From Acidobacteriota bacterium (GTDB taxonomy: Bacteria > Acidobacteriota > Blastocatellia > Pyrinomonadales > Pyrinomonadaceae), in the NCBI GenBank assembly GCA_019239425.1, contig JAFAZX010000064.1:248001-312000 (forward strand): a stretch of 64,000 bases of DNA. Direction: 5' to 3'. How positions within the stretch are numbered: the stretch's first letter is position 1; the number at the start of each line of letters is the position of its first letter. The notes under the pieces were generated by a model, which ran no database searches, was not told the origin of the DNA, and worked only from the letters and a program-made list of their open reading frames with translations. Position numbers and translations under genes: made by a program. Positions 48,207-57,168 of the stretch are shown here, piece by piece.

Positions 48207-49172
48207 TCAAGACGCGAGCGCGGACTCGACGGGGTAGGCGACGTAGGTCTGCAAGATCGCCTCGTGAATCTGCGCGCACTGGCGGCGCACGTCGTTCAGG
48301 TAGGCGCGCAAGCCCGTCTCCAGTATCTCGTCTATCTGCCCGAAGCTGAGCGTGGCGCGCAGGCGGCCGGCGAGCCGGTTGACGCGTCCGGACTTGCGCG
48401 TGCCCGTCGCCTCGGCGATTGACTGGAACGACGCCTGAATCGCCTCGGCCGCGAAGCGCACCGAGCGCGGGCACTCCGCGTTCAGCAGCAGAAACTCGAC
48501 GACGCGCTCGGGCCGCAGGTCGGCCGTGTAGACTTTGCAGTACGCCTCGAAGGCCGTGCAAGCCTTGAGTAGCCCGACCCAGTCGAGGTACGTGCGCTGC
48601 GGCGTTTCGGGGCCGCCGTCGCGCGTCAGGAGGTCGTTCGTGTACACGTCGAGGAGCGTGGCCGTCACGCCCGCGCGTTCGAGGTGGCGGCCGACCTGGA
48701 TGAACTGCCAGCCCTCGCCGTGGTTCATCGTCGCGTCGGTGATGCCCTGGAAGAGGTGCGCGCCCTCCTTCACCGAGCGGAAGAACTCGTGTGTCGAGAC
48801 GTTCCAGATGTCGTCGAGCCGCGTCCCCTTCACGCGCAGGAAGAGCGTGTTGAGCTGCTCCCACATCTCCGAGCTGATCTGTTCGCGCACCTGCCGCAGG
48901 TTCTCGCGCGCGTTGGCGATGCAGGCGACGATGGAGGTCTCGTTCGAGAGGTCGAACGTCATCGCCTCGGCGATGTGGTAGGCGTCGCTCGAGCCCGTCA
49001 GACGCGGCGGCGCGTGCACGCTGTCGAGCAGACGCCCCCAACGTCGCTCGACCGCCGCCGAAGACTGGTCGAGCATCAGGTTCAACCCAATGTCTATCAG
49101 GCGCGCCGTGTGCTCGGCCCGCTCAAGGTAACGGCTCGTCCAGTAGAGACTGTCTGCGACTCTCGAAAGCAT
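48207..49172 (-). CDS. Alpha-E domain protein
   Basis: 321 aa, mostly alpha-helical. It begins MLSRVADSLYWTSRYLERAE, the invariant alpha-E opening with its YWxxRYxERAE pattern, and repeats it later in IQVGRHLERAG. No enzymatic motif is known; the domain is thought to work with the ATP-grasp partner. Sits 70 bp downstream of the ATP-grasp gene and 36 bp upstream of the transglutaminase gene, all on the minus strand. Confidence 0.92.
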   Translation of the reverse strand: MLSRVADSLYWTSRYLERAEHTARLIDIGLNLMLDQSSAAVERRWGRLLDSVHAPPRLTGSSDAYHIAEAMTFDLSNETSIVACIANARENLRQVREQISSEMWEQLNTLFLRVKGTRLDDIWNVSTHEFFRSVKEGAHLFQGITDATMNHGEGWQFIQVGRHLERAGVTATLLDVYTNDLLTRDGGPETPQRTYLDWVGLLKACTAFEAYCKVYTADLRPERVVEFLLLNAECPRSVRFAAEAIQASFQSIAEATGTRKSGRVNRLAGRLRATLSFGQIDEILETGLRAYLNDVRRQCAQIHEAILQTYVAYPVESALAS

Positions 49173-49186
49173 AAGTCAGAGGGTGC

Positions 49187-49245
49187 TGGGTGCTAGGTGC
49201 TGGGTGCTGGGTAAGAACAAGCTTTTAACCAACACCCAGCACCTA
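49187..49245. repeat. Inverted repeat, family C
   Basis: AGGTGCTGGGTG (49195-49206) mirrors CACCCAGCACCT (49233-49244). The left side is a tandem of the unit GGTGCTG. The right arm overlaps the stop codon of the ATP-grasp gene. Confidence 0.75.
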
Positions 49246-50688
49246 TTCGTTCAATACCCACGTATCTTTGCTGCCGCCGCCCTGCGAAGAGTTGACCACC
49301 AGAGAGCCTCGGCGCAGCGCGACGCGGGTAAGGCCGCCGGGGACGATGGTGACCTGTTCGCCGCAGAGGATGTAGGGGCGGAGGTCTACGTGGCGCGCCT
49401 CGACCTTGCCGTCGATGAGGCAGGGCGCCTGCGAGAGCGCGAGCACGGGCTGCGCGATGTAGTTGCGCGGCTCGGACTCGATGCGGCGGCGGAACTCCTC
49501 GCGCTCGGCCGCCGTGCTGTGCGTCCCGATGAGCATCCCGTAGCCGCCCGACTCGCCGACGGCCTTGACGACCATCTTGTCGAGGTTATCTAAAACGTGA
49601 CGCCGCTGCGCCCCGTCGGTCATGAGGTAGGTCTCGACGTTGTCGATGACCGGCTCCTCGCCCATGTAATAACGGATGATGGCGGGGACGTAGGCGTAGA
49701 CCGCCTTGTCGTCGGCGACGCCCGTCCCGACGGCGTTGGCGAGCGCGACGTTGCCGGCGCGGTACGCGTTGAAGAGGCCGGCCACCCCGAGCGCCGAGTC
49801 GGCGCGGAAGGCGAGCGGGTCGAGGAAGTCGTCGTCCAGGCGACGGTAGATGACGTCCACGCGGCGCGGCCCCGCGGTCGTGCGCATGTAGACGACGTTG
49901 TCGTGCACGAGCAGGTCGCGCCCCTCGACCAGCTCGATCCCCATCTGGCGCGCGAGGAAGGCGTGTTCGTAGTAGGCGGAGTTGTAGACGCCGGGCGTGA
50001 GCAGGACGATGGTCGGGTCGGGCCGGCCCGGCGGGGCGAGCGCGCGCATCGTCGAGAGCAGGGCCGTCCCGTAGTGGTCGATGGGGCGCACGCCGTAGTT
50101 GCCGAACAGGCGAGGGAAGACGCGCTTCATCACCTGCCGGTTCGCGAGCATGTAGCTCACGCCCGAGGGCACGCGCAGGTTGTCTTCTAAAACGACGAAG
50201 CGGCCGTCGCGCAGGCGAATCAAGTCGGTGCCGACGACCGAAATGTATATGTCGCGCGGCACGCTCACGCCGCGCATCTCGCGCCGGAAGTGGCGGCAGG
50301 TGTAGACCAGCTCGGCCGGCACGACGCCGTCCTTCAGAATCCGCCCCTCGTGGTAGATGTCTTTCAGGAAGAGGTTGAGCGCGCGGATGCGCTGCGTGAG
50401 GCCGCGCTCCAGGGTCTCCCACTCGGGGCCGGTGATGATGCGCGGCAGAAGGTCGTAGGGGAAGATGCGCTCCGTCCCCTCGTCGCGCCCGTAGACGGTG
50501 AAGGTGATGCCCTGGTGCAGGAAAGAGAGGTCGGCGGCGTGCTGCCGGCGGTTCAGCTCCTCGCGCGGAATCTCGTCCAGACGCTTGTAGAGCGCCTGGT
50601 ACTGCGGGCGGCACTGCCCGTCGGCGCCGAACATCTCGTCGTAGGGCGCCTCGGCCGAAAGAGTCGCGTTGAGTGTGTCGGGCGGCAT
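49243..50688 (-). CDS. Circularly permuted ATP-grasp protein (type 2)
   Basis: 481 aa. Family landmarks in order: [118 protein letters not shown] and the C-terminal [17 protein letters not shown]. These contain the ATP-binding Glu/Asn/Lys residues of this permuted ATP-grasp group, predicted to form amide bonds in a peptide-like product. First gene of the run that continues into the urease operon. ATG 50688 faces the divergent MarR gene. Confidence 0.93.
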   Translation of the reverse strand: MPPDTLNATLSAEAPYDEMFGADGQCRPQYQALYKRLDEIPREELNRRQHAADLSFLHQGITFTVYGRDEGTERIFPYDLLPRIITGPEWETLERGLTQRIRALNLFLKDIYHEGRILKDGVVPAELVYTCRHFRREMRGVSVPRDIYISVVGTDLIRLRDGRFVVLEDNLRVPSGVSYMLANRQVMKRVFPRLFGNYGVRPIDHYGTALLSTMRALAPPGRPDPTIVLLTPGVYNSAYYEHAFLARQMGIELVEGRDLLVHDNVVYMRTTAGPRRVDVIYRRLDDDFLDPLAFRADSALGVAGLFNAYRAGNVALANAVGTGVADDKAVYAYVPAIIRYYMGEEPVIDNVETYLMTDGAQRRHVLDNLDKMVVKAVGESGGYGMLIGTHSTAAEREEFRRRIESEPRNYIAQPVLALSQAPCLIDGKVEARHVDLRPYILCGEQVTIVPGGLTRVALRRGSLVVNSSQGGGSKDTWVLNE

Positions 50689-50792
50689 CGTTTAGAAAGG
50701 GAAGGTCATGCTAATGAACCGACGGCCTAAAAGCAAGCTGTTTATATTTATGGGGCGATAAGCCGAACTTCGCGCCGGCGACAAGTTACGTC

Positions 50793-50829
50793 TTGACAAC
50801 AGTCGTTATGACAAGTATACTGCCCCCCG
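50793..50829 (+). promoter_or_regulatory. Sigma-70-type, apparently leaderless promoter of MarR gene
   Basis: TTGACA (50793-50798), 17-nt spacer, TATACT (50816-50821). Predicted +1 at about 50828, next to the GTG at 50829. The motif CGTTATGAC (50804-50812) in the spacer also occurs inverted at 51336-51344, upstream of the next gene, and may be the MarR operator. Confidence 0.75.
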
Positions 50830-51293
50830 TGACGAGCAGACTGCAGAGGGAGATCAAGCAGACGAAGCCCTTCGGGAGCCTGGAGGAGGAGGTCATTCTC
50901 AACCTCGCGCGGACGAACGAGTACCTCGGCTCGCGCGCCGCCGAAGTCTTCAAGCGCGCCGACCTGACGGGCACGCAGTACAACGCGCTCCGCATCCTGC
51001 GCGGCGCGGGCGCCGAAGGACTCTCCTGCCGCGAGATCGGCGAGCGGATGGTGACGACGGTGCCGGACGTGACGCGGCTGCTCGACCGGCTGGAGGCCCG
51101 CGGCCTCATCTCGCGCGAGCGCCCGGCGCACAACCGCCGCCAGGTCATCACGCGCGTCACCGACGAGGGCCTGCGTCTGCTCTCCGAGCTGGACGAGCCG
51201 GTGAGCGAGAGCCACCGCCGCCTCGCGGGCCACCTCGGCGAGAAGCAGTTGCGGACGTTGAACCGCCTGCTCGAAGCGCTGCGCGGCGAGTAG
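50829..51293 (+). CDS. MarR-family transcriptional regulator
   Basis: 154 aa. Winged-helix: LTGTQYNALRILRGAGAEGLS, CREIGERMVTTVPDVTRLLDRLEARGLI (recognition helix), SRERPAHNRRQVITRVTDEGLRLL (wing with Asn-Arg-Arg). The frame opens at 50793, but that TTG is the -35 box; GTG 50829 fits the promoter and gives a normal-length protein. MarR-type regulators usually repress adjacent redox or efflux genes until oxidised or ligand-bound. The target is probably its own operon and the quinone reductase-like gene downstream. Confidence 0.88.
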   Translation: MTSRLQREIKQTKPFGSLEEEVILNLARTNEYLGSRAAEVFKRADLTGTQYNALRILRGAGAEGLSCREIGERMVTTVPDVTRLLDRLEARGLISRERPAHNRRQVITRVTDEGLRLLSELDEPVSESHRRLAGHLGEKQLRTLNRLLEALRGE

Positions 51294-51367
51294 GCCTTAA
51301 AATTTTTTGACCTTATAGTTGTTGTAACAAGGTAAGTCATAACGTTCCAAGTCGGAGGGCGAGGATA

Positions 51368-52234
51368 ATGGGTGAGTCGTTAATCGCGGTGACGGGCGCG
51401 ACGGGGCAGCTCGGCGGGCTGGTCGTCGAGTCACTGCTCGGGCGGGGCGTGCCGGCGGGGCGCATCGTCGCGGGCGTGCGCGACGAGGGGAAGGCCGCGG
51501 CGCTCGCCGCGCGCGGGGTGCAGGTGCGCGTGGCCGACTACGCCCGCCCGGAGACGCTCGGAGCGGCGTTCGATGGCGTCGGCCGCCTTCTGCTCGTCTC
51601 GGGCAACGAGGTCGGGCGGCGCGTGCCGCAGCACGAGAACGTTGTGCGCGCGGCCGTGAAGGCGGGCGTGGAACTCATCGCCTACACGAGCATCCTGCGC
51701 GCGGACACCTCGACGATGATTCTGGCCGAGGAGCACAGGGGGACGGAGGAGGTCGTGCGCGCCTCCGGCCTGCCTTACGTCCTTCTGCGGAACGGGTGGT
51801 ACTACGAGAACTACTACGCCTTCATCAAGCAGGCGGTCGCGCACGGCGCGCTCATCGGGAGCGCGGGCGAAGGCCGCGTGAGCGCCGCGGCGCGCGGAGA
51901 CTACGCGGAGGCGGCGGCCGCAGTCCTGGCCGGCGAGGGGCACGCGAACAAGGTCTACGAGCTGGCGGGCGACGAGTCGTTCGGCTACGCCGAGCTGGCG
52001 GCGGAGGTGGCGAGGCAGGCGGGGCGCGAGGTCGTCTACAAGGACTTGCCCGCCGACGCGTTCGCGCAGACGTTGACGGGGTTCGGCGTGCCGGAGCCGC
52101 TCGCGCGGGCGCTGGCCGACGCAGACCTCGGCATCAAGCGCGGCGAGTTGTTCGACGACGGCCGCGAATTGAGCGTGCTCATCGGCCGCCCGACGGTCAA
52201 GCTTGCGGATGCGGTTGCTGAAGCTTTGAAGTAA
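51368..52234 (+). CDS. NmrA/SDR-type NAD(P)H:quinone oxidoreductase (QorB-like)
   Basis: 288 aa. Nucleotide-binding AVTGATGQLGGLVVESLLGRG at the N-terminus, GVRDEGKAAAL, then VGRLLLVSGNEVGRRVPQHENVV, YTSILRADTSTMILAEEHRGTE, and NGWYYENYYAF. This is the QOR2/YtfG pattern of atypical SDR proteins, which reduce quinones with NADPH. A TTGACC and an inverted CGTTATGAC motif (51336-51344) lie upstream. In many bacteria such genes pair with MarR- or HxlR-type regulators. Confidence 0.87.
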   Translation: MGESLIAVTGATGQLGGLVVESLLGRGVPAGRIVAGVRDEGKAAALAARGVQVRVADYARPETLGAAFDGVGRLLLVSGNEVGRRVPQHENVVRAAVKAGVELIAYTSILRADTSTMILAEEHRGTEEVVRASGLPYVLLRNGWYYENYYAFIKQAVAHGALIGSAGEGRVSAAARGDYAEAAAAVLAGEGHANKVYELAGDESFGYAELAAEVARQAGREVVYKDLPADAFAQTLTGFGVPEPLARALADADLGIKRGELFDDGRELSVLIGRPTVKLADAVAEALK

Positions 52235-52287
52235 GCAGGCAACGCTCAAACATCTAATTAAACGTGCAGATGATTCACAGGAGAGAG

Positions 52288-52956
52288 ATGATGAAAACGT
52301 TGAGGAACGCAATCGTGGCCGCGGCGCTCGCCGCCCTGGTGTTGGTGCCTTACGCGGGCCGCCCCGCGGCGGCGCAAGGTGGCGCGTCGAAGGTCGCGTA
52401 CGCCCCCATCCCGGCGGGGGACTACAAGATTGACCCGGCGCACAGCCGCATCGGCTTCGCCGTCCGCCACCTCGAGATCAACTGGGTCGAGGGTCGCTTC
52501 AAGGATTTCCAGGGCACGATCCATTTCGACGACAAGGACGTGACCAAGTCGGCGGTCGAGTTCACGGCGAAGGTCGCGTCCGTGGACACGGAGGTCGAGG
52601 CGCGCGACAAGCACCTGCGCACCGCGGACTTCTTCGACGCGGAGAAGTACCCCGAGATGACCTTCAAGAGCACGTCCGTCGAGCGCAAGGGCAAGAGCGG
52701 TTACGTGCTCCGCGGCGACCTGACCATCAAGGGCGTGACGAAGCCGGTGGCGCTGCCGTTCACCGTCGCGGGCGCGGTCAAAGACCCTTGGGGCAACACG
52801 CGCTTCGGCGTCGAGGCCGAGACGAAGATCAACCGGCGCGACTTCGGCATCAACTACGGTAACGCCTTCGCGGGCGGGCTCGACGTGGGCAACGAGGTCA
52901 CGGTCACGCTGCAACTCGAAGCGGTGCTGCCCGGGCAGAAGCCGGCCGGCGAGTAA
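52288..52956 (+). CDS. YceI family periplasmic protein
   Basis: 222 aa. Signal peptide (NAIVAAALAALVLVPYAGR, cleavage near AAAQ). YceI barrel: YKIDPAHSRIGFAVRHLEIN, GTIHFDDKDVTKSAVEFTA, KHLRTADFFDAEKYPEMTFK, LTIKGVTKPVALPF and INRRDFGINYGN. These lipocalin-like proteins bind polyisoprenoids such as ubiquinone-8 analogues. ATG 52288 after GGAGAG. Fits the quinone theme of its neighbours. Confidence 0.93.
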   Translation: MMKTLRNAIVAAALAALVLVPYAGRPAAAQGGASKVAYAPIPAGDYKIDPAHSRIGFAVRHLEINWVEGRFKDFQGTIHFDDKDVTKSAVEFTAKVASVDTEVEARDKHLRTADFFDAEKYPEMTFKSTSVERKGKSGYVLRGDLTIKGVTKPVALPFTVAGAVKDPWGNTRFGVEAETKINRRDFGINYGNAFAGGLDVGNEVTVTLQLEAVLPGQKPAGE

Positions 52957-52980
52957 GAGCGAGAGAGTCAGACACTTTGC

Positions 52981-53016
52981 GCCGGGGCGGACGGTAAAAG
53001 CGTCCGCCCCGGCTTT
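52981..53016 (+). terminator. Intrinsic terminator after YceI gene
   Basis: Perfect 13-bp stem GCCGGGGCGGACG (52981-52993)/CGTCCGCCCCGGC (53001-53013), 7-nt loop, followed by TTT. Confidence 0.85.
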
Positions 53017-53064
53017 AATATCAACTATCGAACACGGCACGCGCCGGGGAAGGAGACTGAAGCG

Positions 53065-53763
53065 ATGATTAAGGTGAGGCCCGCGGGGGAGCGTGGCAAG
53101 ACGCGCACGCACTGGCTCGACGGCAACCACACGTTCTCTTTCAACCGTTACTGGGACCCGAGCTGGACGGGCTTCCGCGACCTGCTCGTCATCAACGAGG
53201 ACTTCGTCGCGCCCGCGTCCGGCTTCCCGCCGCACTCTCACGCGGACATGGAGATCATCACCTACGTCATCGAGGGCGCGCTCGAACACCGCGACTCCTC
53301 GGGCGGGCACGGCGTGATACGCCCCGGCGACGTGCAGAAGATGAGCGCCGGCACGGGCGTCACACACAGCGAGTTCAACGCCTCGCAGGAAGCGCCCGTC
53401 CACCTGCTGCAAATCTGGATACGCCCCTGGCAGGACGGCGTCAAGCCTTACTACGAGCAGAAGGCGTTTTCGGAAGAGGAGAGGCGCGGGAGGCTGCGTC
53501 TGGTCGCGGCGCCCGAGGGGGCCGAAGGGGCGGTCACGCTCTACCAGAACGTGACGCTCTACGACGCCCTGCTCGGCGCGGGCGAAGAGGTCTCGCACGA
53601 ACTCGCGCACGGACGCCACGCCTGGCTCCAGGTCGTGAAGGGTTCGGTCACGCTCAACGGCACACGCCTCGACGCCGGCGACGGCGCGGCCGTGAGCGAC
53701 GAGCAGTCGGTGACGATTAAAGGCGAAGGCGAGTCCGAAGTCCTCCTCTTCGACCTCGCCTGA
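53065..53763 (+). CDS. Pirin family protein (YhhW-like, quercetinase-type cupin)
   Basis: 232 aa. WLDGNHTFSFNRYWDPSW, then the metal-binding FPPHSHADMEIITYVIEG, HRDSSGGHGVIRPGDVQKMSAG, TGVTHSEFN, and LLQIWIRP are pirin N-terminal domain features; the C-terminal domain (LAHGRHAWLQVVKGSVTLNG) resembles YhhW/DUF YhaK-type. Such proteins oxidise flavonoids or act as redox sensors. Probably functions with QorB-like and YceI neighbours. GGGAAGGAG lies upstream of the ATG. Confidence 0.93.
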   Translation: MIKVRPAGERGKTRTHWLDGNHTFSFNRYWDPSWTGFRDLLVINEDFVAPASGFPPHSHADMEIITYVIEGALEHRDSSGGHGVIRPGDVQKMSAGTGVTHSEFNASQEAPVHLLQIWIRPWQDGVKPYYEQKAFSEEERRGRLRLVAAPEGAEGAVTLYQNVTLYDALLGAGEEVSHELAHGRHAWLQVVKGSVTLNGTRLDAGDGAAVSDEQSVTIKGEGESEVLLFDLA

Positions 53764-53783
53764 GGCAAAAGCGGCACGCAAAG

Positions 53784-53838
53784 GGCAAAAGCGGAGGGGA
53801 TGAGAAGCACGCTGCTTCTCATCCCCTCCGCTTTTGCC
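53784..53838. repeat. Perfect 26-bp inverted repeat between convergent genes
   Basis: GGCAAAAGCGGAGGGGATGA continuing to 53809 pairs without mismatch with 53813-53838; the loop is CGC. A partial extra copy GGCAAAAGCGG precedes it at 53764. Likely a bidirectional transcription barrier or a mobile palindrome. Confidence 0.85.
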
Positions 53839-53857
53839 TGATTGCCTACTTACTTCG

Positions 53858-56851
53858 TTACGGCAGCGCTTCGACGGTGACCCAGAAGCGGAACGAGCCG
53901 GAGACCGCGACCGCGAGCCTGTAGTTCACGTCGATGGACGCGCCGGGCGCCAGCGGGGTGCCGAGGCTGATGACGGTCGCGGGCACCGACAGCGACGAGT
54001 TGAACCCGCCGCCGTTCGGCTGGGCCGGCGGCGTCTCGAGGTCTGTCCCGCGGATCGTCAGCGAGCCGCCGCAGGGGCTCGACTCCGTGCTGTCCGTGGA
54101 GGTGCCGGCGCGAAGGTCGGCAACGGAAGTCCCCGGCCAGGGCGCGGTCGTGATGTCGATGATGCGGAAGCGGAGCCGCGTCACGTTAGCCCCGGTGTTG
54201 TTCGTGATGCGACGACGGATGTCGAGGAAGCCTCCGGGCGACCCCGTCCTCACGCGGTTCGGGGCGGTCGAGCTGGAGACGCAGGGCGCCACGAGCGACG
54301 GCACCATCGCGCTGTCACTCCGGAAGAGCGGCGAGCTTAAATTCTCCGGCCCCGGCGCGCCGAGGTTCGGGAAGCCGTTCAGGTTCGTCGCCGCCGTGTC
54401 GGCGAGGAAGAAGTCGGTCGCGTTGTCGTTATTGTCGATGACGCGGCCGTCCTTCTTGCTCCGCAGGCGGAAGTACGAGTACTCCGTGGTGAAGCCCGTC
54501 GTGATCGGCGCGTAGCCCGTGCCCTCCTTGTAGAGCGGGTTCGCCTCGGTCGAGGGGCCGGCGGCGTCGAGCCGGTTCGCCGCGTTGAAGTTCGCCGCGA
54601 CGGTCGTGCGGAAGATGGCGATGCCGGTGTTGACGGGGATGTCGGACGTGTAGGTCGCGTCCGGCGTGGCGGTCGTGCCGTTGCCCGCCGGGTAGCCGCC
54701 GAGCGAGTAGCCGCCGACCGAAGAGTTGGCGCAGAGGTAGTGGCCCTCGGTCGGGATGACGGTGCCGTTCGGGATGACGCAGCGCGTCGTGCCGTCAGAG
54801 GTCACGACGGCGTAGCCCGTCCCGGCGAGGTCGACCGACTGCACCGTGATGGGGTCGAGCGAAGCGTTGTAGATTTCGATGAACTCGTCGAGGTTGCCTG
54901 CGGGGCCTGACTCGCGGAACTCGCTAATGAGCAGCTGGCCCGTCAGCGTCGTCGGCGCCGTGTTCGCCTGTACGCGCGCCCACCAGGTGCCCCACACGCT
55001 CGTCGCGCCGCCGTTGATGCGCGGCGCGGCGTACTCCTGAATCGTCCAGAAGTGGTGGTCGTTACGCGGGTCGATCTGCGCGGCGCTGTAGTCGCCCCAG
55101 CGCACCTCGCCGTTGCCCGACTTCGAGTAGCGGCCCGAGCCTTCGGCCAGCGTCGTCTCCTTGAAGATGAGCGGGTCGCGGAAGGTGTTCAGCGGGTCGG
55201 TGCTCTCGCGGTAGGAGTAGGCGGCCCCGACCCAGCTCAGCGAGTTGTAGCGCGAGAAGCCGAGGAGCGCGTCCCCGGTGTTGTTGACCGCGACGTTCGG
55301 GAAGGCGTAGAAGGTGCCGCTCGGCGTGCAGGTGGCGGCCGTCTTGAGGGCGCCAGCGCCGTTGTGGCAGTTGTTGGCCGTCAGGTCTTCGATGATGGCG
55401 CGCTGGAGGGGCGCCGTGGTGAAGGCTCCCGGCTCAAGCGTCGCGTCGATCTGCCACCACTGGATGGCCGAGTGGTTGACCGGGTTGGCGACGGAGTTCG
55501 GGTTCGTGCCGGCCGGCTGGTGGACGTTCGGCTCGAAGACGGTGTGGGTGCTCCAGAGCTGGTCGATGCCGTTGATGCGCCGGAAGACCGTGTTCTGCAT
55601 CCGCGAGTCGTTGGCATCGACGTAGGTGCTGAAGACCGCGGTCTTGGCGTCGTTGGCCTGCAAAGCCCAGCCGCCGTTCAGAAGCACCTGGCCGCTGAAC
55701 CACGACTCGGGCGACTGCGGGAACTGCGTGCCCGGCGTCAGCACCAGGCTCCCGAGGCTGCCGGTGAGCGTGCTGACGCGGACGAGCCCGGAGGTCGAGT
55801 TCCAGTTCTGGACGAACCACAACTTGTTCGGCGAGGCGTCGTCGGCGTCAACGCTCGGCGCCCAGGTCGAGCCGGTGATGGCCGACGGCGCGCCGGTGTT
55901 GTTGCCGACGAACTTCGTAAAGCTGGGGGGCGTGCCGGGCGTCGGCTGGGCCATCGCGAACGCCTTGTCGAAGACATAAATCTCGGGGCGGGTGAATGCG
56001 TTCGCCGCGTTCGTGAACATGTTGACGGTGACGACGATCCAGTTCCGGTTGTACCCGACCGAGGGGTAGTCGGCCCAGAGCGTGTCGGTCGCGTCCACGT
56101 CCACGCCGAAGAGACTCCAGCCGCCGTTCGGGTCGTCGGTCTGCGAGACGGCGAGCAGGATGGCCGAGTTGGCCGAGCGCGAGTTGGCCGTGATGACGTA
56201 GATGAAGCGCTGCGTGAAGCGGTCGTAGTAAATCTTGGGGTCGAAGGTGGAGAAAGTCCTCGCCATCGCGTAGCTGAGCGGCAGCCAGAACGAGTCGGTC
56301 GAGGCCGTGCTGACGACGTTGCCCGCGCGATCCTGGATGCGCATCCGGTCGTTGAGAATCGTCACGACCCAGCGCTCGCTGACCGCGCCCATCGTGTCGG
56401 GCGGGATGAACTGCTGGTTGTCGATGAGCGCCTGGAAGTTGGTCGAGGGCGCGGGCGAGGGAACGAGCGGCGCGCCCGTCTCCTCCGCGCCCGGCACGGG
56501 GGCGCCGGTCCCGACGGACGAGGTGGTCGTCGTCCCGCGGGGCTTCACGCGGGTCGCGCTGGGCGGCACCTGGCCCTCGGTCGCCGGCTGGTACGGCCGG
56601 TGGATGACGCGCGGCTCGTTGGTCGAAGAGCTGGGCGCGAGGGCGTCTTCGCGCGCGATGGTGGACACGTCGACGGTGGCCGAGACGGCCTTACCCTTCG
56701 TGCCGGTGAAACCGGTCTGCGCCTGCGCGCTGGGCACGCCCGCGGCGACGAGGAAGAGGGCCGTCAGCGCCACGAGCGCGAGGGCCGAGACCTTTGAGTA
56801 CGGCCTGCGGCCGCGCGTGTGACAACTCAGGGCAGGTTGCGAAGTTTGCAT
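53858..56851 (-). CDS. Large secreted protein with lamin-tail-like (LTD) domain
   Basis: 997 aa. Signal peptide (ALVALTALFLVAAGVPSAQA), a low-complexity Thr/Pro linker (~50-130), a large region with DNQQFIPPDTMGAVSERWVV, YYDRFTQRFIYVITANS and FWTIQEYAA resembling a beta-propeller-like extracellular domain, then an LTD-like domain starting LLISEFRESGPAGNLDEFIEIYN (about 640-800), and a C-terminal Ig-like region to VTVEALP. No enzymatic motif recognised. Probably a cell-surface or secreted adhesive protein. The frame extends to 56971 but ATG 56851 starts the signal peptide. Confidence 0.8.
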   Translation of the reverse strand: MQTSQPALSCHTRGRRPYSKVSALALVALTALFLVAAGVPSAQAQTGFTGTKGKAVSATVDVSTIAREDALAPSSSTNEPRVIHRPYQPATEGQVPPSATRVKPRGTTTTSSVGTGAPVPGAEETGAPLVPSPAPSTNFQALIDNQQFIPPDTMGAVSERWVVTILNDRMRIQDRAGNVVSTASTDSFWLPLSYAMARTFSTFDPKIYYDRFTQRFIYVITANSRSANSAILLAVSQTDDPNGGWSLFGVDVDATDTLWADYPSVGYNRNWIVVTVNMFTNAANAFTRPEIYVFDKAFAMAQPTPGTPPSFTKFVGNNTGAPSAITGSTWAPSVDADDASPNKLWFVQNWNSTSGLVRVSTLTGSLGSLVLTPGTQFPQSPESWFSGQVLLNGGWALQANDAKTAVFSTYVDANDSRMQNTVFRRINGIDQLWSTHTVFEPNVHQPAGTNPNSVANPVNHSAIQWWQIDATLEPGAFTTAPLQRAIIEDLTANNCHNGAGALKTAATCTPSGTFYAFPNVAVNNTGDALLGFSRYNSLSWVGAAYSYRESTDPLNTFRDPLIFKETTLAEGSGRYSKSGNGEVRWGDYSAAQIDPRNDHHFWTIQEYAAPRINGGATSVWGTWWARVQANTAPTTLTGQLLISEFRESGPAGNLDEFIEIYNASLDPITVQSVDLAGTGYAVVTSDGTTRCVIPNGTVIPTEGHYLCANSSVGGYSLGGYPAGNGTTATPDATYTSDIPVNTGIAIFRTTVAANFNAANRLDAAGPSTEANPLYKEGTGYAPITTGFTTEYSYFRLRSKKDGRVIDNNDNATDFFLADTAATNLNGFPNLGAPGPENLSSPLFRSDSAMVPSLVAPCVSSSTAPNRVRTGSPGGFLDIRRRITNNTGANVTRLRFRIIDITTAPWPGTSVADLRAGTSTDSTESSPCGGSLTIRGTDLETPPAQPNGGGFNSSLSVPATVISLGTPLAPGASIDVNYRLAVAVSGSFRFWVTVEALP

Positions 56852-57168
56852 GACTGTTCTTCTCTCAACTGAACCGGCGTGCGTTTGAAACCCTGCCGGG
56901 TTGTAGTTGGGCCGTTGACGCGTTTGGGCGCGTGTGCGGTCGGGCGCGTGGTACGCGCGCACCACACCCACCGTGTTTGGGGGAACTTGATCTTGATAAA
57001 GACGACGCGGGGGCCGGGTACTCGCCCCGCTGGTAGAATGAGACGCTATCGAAATCTGCCTGGCCCGCCGCCTTAGCCCTTCACGCGGAGCGCGGGCCGT
57101 GCTGACCTTTTAACGCGTAAGCATCATAGATGAAGAGCGTACTGTTGTAAACAGATGAAGGGTACGCT
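56852..57168. other. Intergenic stretch between two large secreted-protein genes
   Basis: A 317-bp region upstream of the LTD protein on the minus strand. It contains a short inverted repeat AGCGTAC (57136-57142)/GTACGCT (57162-57168) close after the FG-GAP protein stop, without a T-run, and GC-rich palindromes around 56940-56965. No convincing promoter boxes or small gene were found. Confidence 0.4.

Noticed and set aside
50793-50828. TTG start for the MarR gene
   Set aside because: This TTG is the first half of the -35 box TTGACA; translation from it would need a transcript that starts upstream of its own promoter.
52258-53781. 507-codon minus-strand frame opposite YceI and pirin
   Set aside because: Spans two well-supported genes and a terminator; no recognisable protein features.
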